DNA of 64,000 nucleotides from Gorsachius magnificus. Its lineage: Eukaryota > Chordata > Aves > Pelecaniformes > Ardeidae. Where the stretch lies: assembly GCA_034008185.1 (NCBI GenBank), contig CM067085.1, forward strand, positions 55,100,602 through 55,164,601, read 5' to 3'. Position 1 is the stretch's first letter. The number at the start of each line of letters is the position of its first letter. The translations under genes and the position numbers were made by a program. The notes under the pieces were generated by a model. That model was not told the origin of the DNA. It made no database searches and saw only the letters and a program-made list of their open reading frames with translations. Positions 11,741 to 23,040 of the stretch are shown piece by piece.

Positions 11741-14700
11741 TATAGGACAGTCAAAATACAGTGATAGTAATTTCTTTCCAAGCAACTGATGTATATCTAA
11801 ATTGCTTCTTGCGGTAGCAGGAGCTCTGTTTAGACTTGTTTGAAAACTCATTGATTGTCATTCTGATGTTTCACCAGCGGTGGATATTTTGGGCTTCGCT
11901 GTGTGAAATTGCATCAGGCAATTTCTCCTCTCCACATGGTTTGGGATGCAGACCCTCCCTCCTCTCCCCATGCCAAAAAATATTCGCAATGAGGCTTTTT
12001 GGAACTTATTTGCAGTACTCTGGGGTTGACTAACTTGCCTGTGCTGCATTACGGGACAGCTAGGCTTTTTTTTTGAGGGCTTAAAGAGTGGAAGCAATTT
12101 TAGCTTCAGTCATTTGCAGCTTTACCAGTGCTGCTCCTGCCTCTGTGAAGCAACGATGACTCGGTTGCAGAATCCATGTGACTGCAGCCTGAGTGTGCTG
12201 TAGAGTGAGGTGGCTACAGGGTGAGATGACAGCCTTTGGCGATTTTATAGAGATGTTGTAATGGCAGTGGATTTGGAAGGAACACGGGGCACATGGTGGT
12301 TATTACAATCTGCCTTATCTTGAGCATTCAGTGGTGCCTGTGAGGCTGGACGGCACTGAGTGAAGGGTTAGTCACATCATTCTGTGCTTGGGTGGTGATC
12401 GATGCAGGTCAGAAACTACTGCATGAGTTACTTTTGTGGACTTAGCAGTGTGTCTTGTGCCACTGATCTTGCAGTGTGGCAGAGAGCTGAGGGGGCACAT
12501 GCTGCTACAGATGCTAGTTACTTTTTCTGTCTGCAAACTAGGTGGATTGCTGGATGGCTAGTAGCCCGTGATTAACCATTCTCGCTGCAGTGAAGCTGGT
12601 TGTGTTGCTGAGAATAGAAACTTCATGTCTTGTTTTTTCAAACTATTTTCTGGTGGATTGCTGTCCTGGGAATGTGCTAGAAATAGAGATGTTTTATCAG
12701 ACAGTGGGGTTATCTGATGAATGTCAGTAGTAGCACGTTAGCTATAGTTTGACTTTGTTTAATTGCAAGAGTGACAATTTTCTTGCTGTGATAATTGGAA
12801 GATTTTGGGGAGTATGAAGTGGAGAAAGCGCCTGTGTAAGGAAGAGGTGCAGTGTCAGAATTTAGCAGGTCAGATGTTGACCCTTCCTGGGGCATGACCC
12901 CGTGTTTTGGGAAACCCTCAGCTATTAACTGACTATGTTGTTTGGCTGTCTCTTTATCATACAAAACATTGAATTACAACTTCATCAGTTCTAGGACATA
13001 GTTGGCATTCATGTCTGGAAGGCTGGTGAGACAGTGATGATGTCTCCAATGTAGTTTGAATGGCAGTGTTGCAGAAGCTGTATTCTGCTGTGCACACACG
13101 TGTGTAGCAGGACAGTCACTCTGTTTGCTGTTAGGGTTGCCAAAGATTTAGATGTGTGAGAACGTGTTTTCAGTTTGTCAAAATACAACAATTTCATACT
13201 AGAATGTTGCATGCCAGCTTGAGGGTGTATGTTTCCAAAAATGTATGATGTAGTAGACTGCTAAGGAAAAATACATCATTCTGCCGAGATATATGTATGT
13301 TTATTTGTTTTTTAATCTATTTATTTTAAAATCTAGCAACCATTGTATCTGAAATATTGTAAACCCCTTGTGCCTTGAAAAAGAGACATACAACTTGGAA
13401 AGGGGATTTTTCTTAAAAATGTGAAAACTCACCTGAACTTAAATTGTTCTAACACAGGAGTTCATGTGTGCTTAACAGAAATTGCTGGAGCACAGCAGCC
13501 AAAGTGGGGAATTTCTGTACATGAAGAGCTGTGTGAACCTCTTGCATCTCTTAGTGCTGACGGCATTGTGTACAGCCTGAGTGACTATGAATACTTCAAC
13601 ATACAGTATGGGTGACTGAAATGGCTTTGCCAGAAATGGCTTTTTCCAGATGCTTTGGATGGGCTGAAGCTTTCCTATGTCTCAGAGGGTATTTATTCTT
13701 TCTGACAACACAGCGAAGGGAGTAATCTGAGATGAATGTGGAGAAGACAAAAGACTAGGCAGACGAAGAGTAGGCTGGGACAAGCAGCTGAGTGATCCTT
13801 AAGCAGGGAGGAGAGAGGATCTGACTGGGAATAGGGAAGACAAGTGGGCTGGGACTTAGCTGGTGGAGCAATTTTTGAGAGAAGGCAGACCAGGAGGTTA
13901 TGACACAAGGCAGTAGAGACTGAGGAGTGTAAGAGAGTAAGAGTAATGGATAGGGAAAGTATGAAATGGGAGTCCCAATACTGGATATGAGCAGAGCAAG
14001 ATTAGAGGAGAGCTAGTGCATTGCCAGAGAACGGGAGAGACTGGGCAAGGATCCTAGAGACAAACTGGCTGCCAGTAGGGAGAGAACCTGGACAGGATAA
14101 CTCAGACTCTCTGGGAACAGGATGCGATTGTGTAAATGGAGAAAACAGGATGAACTGACAGATATAGGGAAGGGACAGGTCTGGGATGGGGCCAGAGAAG
14201 AGGCAGGGTGCATAGAAATGACAGATCAAATATAGGGGAATGCAAAGAACCACCTGTCCTTGTAGCATTCTGCCATGTATAGAGTGGAATGGGACTCAAG
14301 GTTCAGGCATGTTGCTGTTCTGCTGTTGGCAAATGTAAATAAAGTCCACTGGCAGTGCCCATCCGTTACCTGCTGAAGGATGATACTCTGTTGTGCAAGT
14401 TACTTGGCCAGCTGCAATACTAGCTGTGGCTGTAAAAGTGCCATCTCTGGTAAGCTGAGCATAGCAATGTGATAGAGAGCCTGCATTTCTGTAGTTATTT
14501 TTATGCTTTTTTGAATCTAGGGAATTGCTTATAACCTAAGTAAGCGACACTGAATCTGCAAAATCAAGCATTCAAAGGCTAGAAAATCCTATAATGGAAT
14601 ATCTTACACTTTAGCAAATTACAGGTTTATTTCCTCTTTGAAGAACCACTGCTCCAGTCAGTGTTACGGGTGCAGCTACACTGGGTAGGAATCATGGTGG

Positions 14701-15635
14701 TGCAGTACGCGCACCACCATTTGTTGCATTTGTGCTGCCTTCTTTGCTGCAGTAGTCCTTTCCAAGGCAGGGAATTAAAGAAAGACAAAGGTTTCACAGT
14801 TAATACTGTTGAATGCTCTTCCAAAAACCATTCTTTCTTACTAGTCTCTGGTACTGGTCCTAAGGGATACCGTATAAACCACTTCAACCACTATGTTTTT
14901 GGTGGGAATTGTAATTGCTTATTCTGTATTTCTGATAATCAAGGTAAAACTCTGGGATTTTATCTGTAGAAGTACTGAGCATTCACAGCTTTATCTGTTC
15001 TGAAAGGAAACTGTGCTTTGAAGATGAACTGTTTCATAAAGTACATTGAAAAGGAGGTGCTTAAATTGGTACCAGAATTAATTAACACTCCTGAGCTTAA
15101 TTCTTTGCCCCCATTCTAATCTGTAAAATGGGGATATTGCTACCTCATAATTTCTAAGGCCATATTGGGAGAGAGACTTCACAAAGTTTAATTTATTAAT
15201 TTGATATTCCAGTGATGCATACCAGGAAGCTGTACCACTTCCTGGAACTTGTATTTAGTAATAGGTTTCAAATAGTGCACAATAAATAAAGCTTAAAGAT
15301 ATTTTCAAACTACTCATTAGCTGAGTGTCATGAATGAATGAGAAAAGGGCCTTCTGACATAAAGAAAACAGAACTGAAAACTGTGTGAACACACACTCTC
15401 AAGGGGGAGAAATTGTGGTGGCTTTAATTCTCAGATTTTTCTTATACATGTATTTATGTCCAAATGCTTGGCATCATGATTGTCAAAAAAATATTTTTAA
15501 GTACTCTTTTGTGCATGTCTGTATTTTCTTGTCATGATACTGATTTATCATGATCTGTAAATGCAAATTTTAATATGTGGAATCTGGTGGTTCTGGTTTT
15601 CAGCAGTATCTATGTCTCTTGTGCTTTTTTCTTTT

Positions 15636-15649
15636 CCCCCCCCCCCCCC
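15636..15649. repeat. Poly-C run (14 bases)
   Basis: A C14 homopolymer follows a short ttttttctttt stretch in the large intron. It is a second, smaller poly-C site of the same flavour as the minisatellite at 9.3 kb. Confidence 0.9.
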
Positions 15650-17458
15650 ATGACTGCTAGATTTAATTTAAAGAATGAAAAAAACCCACTGCCCCCTCTT
15701 CCCTCCCAAATGCCAAACCTCCTGACTCATAGTCTTTTTGTTTAGCATATGGTTATGTTTTATAATGTGGAACAGTTTGGCACCTTGCTGAAGCTGTGTA
15801 ATTGATAAATGTTAAAAGTTGAAAATATTTTTTGTAACTGTTTTTTCCATATTCTGTATCACCTTTACTCTTGGCTTTTTTTGGTGTATTCATTTTTGAA
15901 AATACTTTAAAAAGATAGAGTGCAGCTTGAAGAAACATGTAATATGGTAGGATACTGTAACACAGTATGTGCTAATTACAGATCAAAGCTAAATAATTTT
16001 TATGTGCCTTTTCCTGAAGGAGAAACCTGGGGCTTTGAACCAGTCAGGCTCATATTTGCTACTAACCTTTTTTAAAGCTACTAAACATCTTTTTGTTAAA
16101 TCATCCCTGCCCCCGCCTCAAAAAAATAGTGCATCCTTATTCAACTTTGTATAGATATGCTGGTGTGCTAGCTATGTAGCAGGTAAAAAAGGGGGCTAGG
16201 TGTTCTCAGGGGAAACAGCCACTCTGCAGATGGAGCCAGGAAGTCCTAAAAGAAAAAGCAAAGGGAAAGAGCCCTGACGCGGTAGGAGAGAGAGTTCTGG
16301 CAAGCTTTTGCTGCCCATAGGTATGTGTTACTGTGCTCTCAACTGCAGGTGACCAGAATGGGAGCGGTGGCAGCAGTTTACCATGTGCAAGTAACATATA
16401 TGCGCTGGTGGAAGGAAAGCTGACTTGGTCCTGCACTTTATAACCAGTGGGGTAATTGGGCTCGATAATTGCCAGGCCGCCTTGTTAGTTTTTCTGTGAA
16501 TTGGCTGTTGTCTCTGTCTGCCACTGGAACAATGAGAATAAGCAGGCAGATTTTCTGCTAAAATAATTAGACTATCAACACTGTTTTGTCTTGTGGACAG
16601 TCCCCTTCACAGACATCACACCTGAAGCTATTGTGTAACCTGACTGGCTGTACTCACAAGGAGAGTAATGCTATCAGTCAGCTATGAAAACTTAACTTGA
16701 TGTTAAACTTCATTTTACTATTACGCAGGCTGTTGAAATAGCTCTAACTGGGGCAGAACTGCTTGGGGTATTTCATCTCCACCTTTGTCCACTGGTGATG
16801 GAATTGTCTGGCTCCGTGAACCTTTAAAGAGCAGGGAGAATTGAAAGCTTTTGCTAAATAATAGCTCAGGGTGCTTTTCTTGTTTGGCGTACCCTGCAAA
16901 CAATACTTGGAGATTATTTTTCATTTCTCACACGGTTGTTTTTGAAAAAACTGCAGTGTCAGTGTTTGTGCTACATGAATAACTCGCTGAGGATGGAGAG
17001 AGATTATTTTGAATTTGTCTACCTCATTTGTAATAAAAAGAAAAAAAAAGTTAAGATGGTAGCATCTGTATTTACTGTGTCATGCTATTGCTTTTTATTA
17101 GGAAGTAGAGTTAATGATTCAAGCACGAGTTTCACCTCTTCATGCTGTACCAGTTTTCCCAAGGGGATTTATTGGTGAGAGATGTATGTTAATAAATACT
17201 GTCGAGTTTAAACGTGTGGCTGTATGTTTTAAGAAACCCTGCTCAGCGGTAACAGCAGAGACAATGACAATGATGCAGTTTTGGAAATTTTATTTTAGTG
17301 GCTCTTCAAGTAGATCTGATTTTAGTAGGTGATCTTTACCTCTGAATGCTGTATGCTCTAGCTGTTTTGCATGAGCAAAAATGTTAAGTGGAACAGAGTG
17401 ACTGTAGGTGGACTACTCAATAAGGAGAAATTAAATGAATCCTTGCAAAGGCAGTTGG

Positions 17459-17472
17459 ATATATATATATAT
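17459..17472. repeat. (AT)7 microsatellite
   Basis: A perfect AT dinucleotide repeat of seven units in the large intron. Confidence 0.9.
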
Positions 17473-17722
17473 TAAGCGACTTTGTTCAGAGCTTTTAAAG
17501 GGATCTGAGTTTAATCCGGAATCTTATTAACAGTCTGATTAACAAATTATTAGCACAAAAGAATATATACTAAAAGTGGAAAATATGACAGTTTTGACTT
17601 GAGTGTTACTTACAAGGCCTTCTGTTTCTTGTAAGTAGATGCCTTTATTTTGATTGTGTGTGAAAGAAGATTGTGCTTGAGAAGATGTGTCTACCTTAAT
17701 TCCATGGTGTGCATGTGGTAGG

Positions 17723-17741
17723 TTATTTATTTATTTATTTA
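17723..17741. repeat. (TTAT)n microsatellite
   Basis: A tetranucleotide TTAT repeat of between four and five units in the large intron. Confidence 0.9.
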
Positions 17742-17988
17742 GGAAAGACCATAGTTTCATTCTACTAATTTGGCCTTCTGATGCTAGTAGGTACTTCTAT
17801 TAGTACAATTATTTTGTCTATTAGTTTTTGTACTGTGTCTTAGGCTTTTCTTGCTATTGATTAAACAAAATTATTTACTGTGTATGAAGATGACTAATAG
17901 AGGAAGAATGAATTTTTTTTTTTTAATGCATTTTAAAATGGAGATGTAAACAACTGTAAAGAAAAGTTGGAAAAAGAACCAGGTTAAT

Positions 17989-18007
17989 TTTATTATTATT
18001 ATTATTA
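17989..18007. repeat. (TTA)n microsatellite
   Basis: A TTA trinucleotide repeat of about six units in the large intron. Confidence 0.9.
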
Positions 18008-18140
18008 GTCACTTTATTGGCCAAGTACTTTTTACTTTCTGTGTGTTCAGTTGGTAGATGCCAAATAGTTTGGGGTTTTTTAAAAATTTTTGTTCAATTT
18101 TTACAACGAAGAGACAGCTGCTATTCTTGAAATGTAGGCA

Positions 18141-18165
18141 AATTTGATCACCTTGTGATCAAATT
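18141..18165. repeat. Perfect 11-bp inverted repeat with 3-base loop
   Basis: AATTTGATCAC (18141-18151) is followed after CTT by its exact reverse complement GTGATCAAATT (18155-18165). A transcript of either strand could form a tight hairpin. Each arm also contains a TGATCA palindrome. Confidence 0.9.
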
Positions 18166-21100
18166 GGATGAATGAATCACAGTATGGTAGAAAGTTCCGG
18201 TTTTGTTCTGCATAGAAAGCAAGGGAAAATGGCAGAAAACTTACCACTGTCTAAAGAGATGGGCAGCTGAATTAATGAATGAACAGAACTCCTGGGACAT
18301 GCTTTCCTACTAGAATTATAGAGCCTTTTAAATAGAAAGTAAGACTTTTGCAGAAACTGTATTTCTGTATACCTGAGTGTCATCTTTACTCCAAAATGTT
18401 GAGATTTGAGGTCCATCTTCCCTGGTCTATCTTTTTGTCCCTGCATGCCCTTGACAGTTCTGGTTTGTTACTGTTGTATTCACAGAGTGAGAGCTCTTGC
18501 TTGAGCTTCCATAATTTCCTATTGCAGCTGCCTGACCTTCTCTTTCCTCTCTCTGTTCTTTCTGCTAGTTCATATGAAAGAGAGTCCTAAAGAAACACAG
18601 GCAGAAGTGGCCAAGAACTTCATTATGTACTACTTGGAAGTTCCTTTCTGCATCACTTTCCTCTTGATGAAGTTCAGATTTCTTCCCACAAGTATCCAGT
18701 TATTGAATCACTGTGTTCTGATAAGTCTATACCATAAAATACAAAAAACCCCAGCACCTTTATATTTTTGTAAGCCAGAAGTGAAGTAATGAGAACAGGC
18801 AGATGCAATTCAAGATCCTCATCAAAACGTGAAAGAAAGGAAAAGGCATCTATTTAAAGCAAGGAAACAATCATTCTCATTTTACTTTTCCCCCAAATCC
18901 TCTCTTTCAGAAGGCAACTCTAGCTTAGAGCATGCACAGTAAAAAAAATCCAGGTATATGTTCTTGTGGGCTCGTTTGACAGTTTCACAGACTTTTTTTT
19001 TAAAATGACGGCTATGCAAAATTGTTTAGATGATCAGTTTATCATCTTTCTGCAAGAGATGTTCATAAACCACTTGCTTTCTGTAGTCCAATTTGCTTCT
19101 TAAACACTCGGGTTTTTTTAGTCTTTTAAATTTATTCCTATTTTTTTTTCCTATTCAGTGAGGTCTAAACCAGGCTAAATCACACGTTAAAATTCTCTGA
19201 GACACTAATGTCAGAACTGAATGCTAATTTTTTTCCAGGCGTGGTTACTGAGAGGTAGGCAATCATACCTGAAATCTCCAATTGTATTGAAATCATCTGT
19301 GCTCACTGTTCTTTACTCGTCTGCAGGAAATCCTTATTTCTCTTATAAAAGCCAAACATAGTCCCGCAAATTTCCTTTAAGAGTATTCCCTGAACTGTGC
19401 TTGTTAAGCCTAGATAAGACCATTTGCTAATTGCTGTCACTCTTGCTTTCGGAATTTGACCTTTAAAGCATCATCTTTAGAAACTCAGTATAATATGATT
19501 CCATGGTTTTATATTGACTTTAAACTTTTTTTCCCTGTCTATCTTTTAGTTATGTTTTTTTTATGCCTCCCAGAAACTGAATGGCATATGCTGTTTAGGT
19601 GCAGGGCAGCTATATTTAACTTTACTAGGACGGAAACATTTGGAGAATATTTAATTTTTCTTTTAGCAATGCATTGGAGAAAACCAGGAGAGTTCCATGT
19701 TCCCATAAAAAAACTGCTCAGTCATTCTGCAAAAAGGGACAAAAAGATGAACTGGTGATATAACCTGCCTATCTTAAAGCTCTTTAAGGCATTTGAATAG
19801 CAAATTTATGACCACAAAATTTTCCAGTTGCATTAAATGACTGAATTGCAGTTTTATCTGTACTGATATTGTGAAAACTCTTCAAAGTAGTTTTTTTGTG
19901 ACTGTTCTCAAGGCAGAGAAGGAAATTTCATGGGACATGGCTTTTGAAACAAATAATTCTTGCTGGGTTACAGTCTGCTGCCTGAGCATGCCTGGTATTC
20001 TCTGTTTACCTGATAAAACACTAGTTTGCAACACTGTCCAAATTTTTAATGCACATGTACAAGCAGTTCCCTTTTTGCCCAATCTTGAGACTGATCTTTC
20101 ACCTCAAACAGGATTATGTTTTTTTAATGTCACACCCTAGAAGGTCAGTGGTCAGAGGGGCATTAGGACTGTCCTGTGAGCCTCAGACAGGTGGAAGAAG
20201 CAGAATAGTAAAATGTTGAAGATGAGAGTGCTTTAGAAAGATGTATGTCAGGCTATATTCCTTTGAGGTCAAATTTGGGTAGGTAATAGCAACTTGTATA
20301 CAATGGGAGATAACTGTATTAAGTTAACTTGATTATCTGGACCTTAGGATGCTTGGAACGTTACAGCAGTAGGCAGTGAATTAGTTTCAGTATTAACTGT
20401 TTGTGGTGCTACTACGCTCTGCTACAATAGAGGTTAAAAGTTATTCTTCTGGCATCATGTCTTCTGCCTTTTTGGCTTCCTTGTATGAAGGGGGCAAACC
20501 CCACAACCATTAGAACTGCATTTTGCATTGTGGACTATTTTAAAATGGAGGAAAGAGAAAAGGATCCTGCTTTGAATATAATGAATATGTGCTGTATGAA
20601 TTTAATTATGCTGTTAGGCATAAAATAGGTTTGACCATGTTTTCCATCAACTTACATTTCTTGTTAAAAGGTAAGGTTCTAAACAGGAATGGGATTCATT
20701 TTCCATATTGACTTTTCTTAGAATTAACACTGCCTGCTGGACTGTTTCCTAGAAGCATACAACTTGTTTCAATGGCTAATTTTGCAAAACCAATTTTTTT
20801 TGTTAGTGGAGGCTTTTCATCACTATTTTGGCTATTGGTGGACAACAGCCCAAGAAAACATGAGAATATGTATCTTGACTGAAGAAGATAGTGTAATTAA
20901 TTACTGCAGAAAATAATGTTCAGTGAGTTTATTTTAAAGATACTGGATTATTTTTAAACCTATACAAGCAAAAATAATGCCTGTTTCTTTGTTTAGTTTA
21001 AACGTTGCTTGCAAATCCAGCGGCTCTCTTTTGCATCCTCTTTAGATGGATAAATTCTACCGGGTTAATAATATTATTGATGCTTTCAGGAAGAGAAGTT

Positions 21101-22931
21101 ATTATTATAATGCAAAATTATTAATGCTTTCAGTAGAATGGGACTACATCTTAAAAACTATTGTTATATTGCATGCTTGCACTGTAAGAACTGAAGCAGA
21201 TTTTTTTAGTGTACAGTCAGCCACAGAGTTATAGATGCCAAATTAATAAAATGTTAAAAGAATACTTGTACACGAATACTTTAGAAGTACACAGATGTAT
21301 TTTAAATATATAGGAATGGAAATATCTAATGGAAAATCTTCTCATTTCAGACATTTTGTGAATGGTGTTTCATCATTGTGCTTAGATTTGAGTTAAATAA
21401 TAATTCAGAATGTTTAAATAAACTACCTAGTTATAATTATGATAATTTCAGAATTCATTTTAAATCAAGGAACTTTGCTTTTGTGTGCACATACTTACAT
21501 GTATTGTGTATTTGTTTTTAAATGAAAAGAAACCTGGTCTCCATCTTCCTGTTGACATCAAACAATCCTCTGATATGCAAATCCAGCTATGGGGAGAACA
21601 GATACACAGGGTTTGTTTGGATTCAGTCCAAGACTAAGAGAGAATTATATTTAAAGAAGTAATTTATATGCTTTGCCTCACTTAAATGAAAATGCATTTT
21701 GAAATAATCCCTATAACTAAAAACATTTGGGTGAAATAGTATGATCCTTTGTATGACTGATGCATTTTGCTATAGATAGCTTAAAAACATCTTTCTCATA
21801 CTCCTGCATGTCTCTGTAATGTGTAGATGCAGCTGTCAACTTCCCAGTGGCACATTTCAACACAGTATATGAAAATATTTTTTTTTCCAGAGTAAGAAGT
21901 GTTTGTTATATGAACTTTCTTAGGGTGTGCATGAGTGTGAAGTGTCTGTGTATACACACGCTGTTAAAATACATCTAAGTACTTTAATTTCCATCTACAA
22001 TTTTGCTAGTATTAATCTTGTTCGTGTATTTTCTTCATGTGTTTAAAAATCTGTCAAAATACAAATTCTTTAAAAAGAGAGAGTAAACGAGCAACAATTT
22101 TTCAGTCTTCTTACCTTTAGCTGCAAAATTTGTAATGATCAAACTTGCACGTTTTAGCATTGGCTGAATTCCAGGTTTCCAGTATGTGTTTTTGGAGGAC
22201 TGTGTTATTCCAGTCCCTGAATATAACATTTGAACGAGATGTGTGTAGCAGAGCATAATTATGTTTCACGTAAGCTTTAACAGGCCATTGAACTGTTACC
22301 AGTGATTGGTAATAGTTGTTTATACAGGATGGAAAATATTTGAACAGGAGTTAGATCACTATGAAATTTTCAGAAATCACAGTTCCTTTAGTCTCCTTTT
22401 ATGTATTGCAGAAGTTTCTAACACTAATCTGATGGAGTCTTCTTACACAAACTTTGTGAATGTGTCACTACTATTTTTTTTTTTTCTTCTCTTTAGAAAA
22501 TGAGGATATGGAAATCAGTGTTGGTGTAAGGAAGTATTTCATTTTGGAAGTTCTGTGGCACATACCTTTGTATCTGACCTTTATTTGTTATGTGGCCACT
22601 TACTCTATGCTAGACTATTCTGACCACATTTATCCTGCACTGAGGATTGCTAATTACCATGTAAATCCTTTTTTGGGATAACAGTTTTGTTTCATTAATG
22701 TAATTTGTGGCTCTATGTGTTGACTGACTTAAACACATACGTTCATGATACACGCATTAATATTTAAGGGAAAAGCTTTCTGTGTCAATAAATTTTGTTA
22801 AGCCTTTCTCATTAGGTTGTAAGCCTCTTGTATTTGTTTTTTAAATAATGGATTTTCTATCTTTTCTTTTTTCAGTCATTTTATGCAAGTTTTAGATGTT
22901 AATATTCAGTGTCCATCCTTTTTTCTTTAAG

Positions 22932-23040
22932 CATTTTAAGAAACAGAAGAGGTTGATTCCTGAAAGAACAGTTTGGAAGTACTTTGTTCAGCTTTGCAGT
23001 GCCTTGGAACATATGCATTCTCGTCGTGTTATGCATAGAG
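22932..23040 (+). CDS. NEK7: NEK7 coding exon, residues 125-160 (C-lobe start, up to HR of HRD)
   Basis: The 109-base exon follows a ctttaag acceptor and ends one base into the codon for Asp161 (AGA G|gtaata). It encodes 36 complete residues from [10 protein letters not shown] to RRVMHR. It covers the helix D-E region of the C-lobe and ends with His159-Arg160 of the catalytic HRD motif, whose Asp is completed in the next exon. Gln129 and Arg131, residues reported to contact NLRP3 in the mammalian NEK7-NLRP3 structure, are both kept, as is the basic KKQKR stretch. The phase-1 split inside HRD matches the next exon exactly. I see no alternative start or stop. Confidence 0.98.

Larger units (their letters stand above)
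7973..22931 (+). other. NEK7: NEK7 intron, about 15.0 kb
   Basis: This intron joins the phase-0 donor gtagga to the acceptor ccttttttctttaag. It holds a poly-C minisatellite at about 9.27-9.38 kb, a T16 run at about 11.73 kb, a purine-rich block at about 13.7-14.25 kb, a C14 run at 15.64 kb, and small AT, TTAT and TTA microsatellites at 17.46-18.01 kb. A perfect 11-bp inverted repeat lies at 18.14 kb and a 10-bp one at 14.69 kb. A stretch at 16.44-16.70 kb with an ataattag core and a ggaacaatg SOX-like core could be regulatory. No extra exon is recognised; open frames here lack coding character. Confidence 0.9.

Noticed and set aside
14661..14969. 102-residue + strand frame in the large intron
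   Set aside because: It begins at a GTG rather than an ATG and shows no domain; an intronic random frame.
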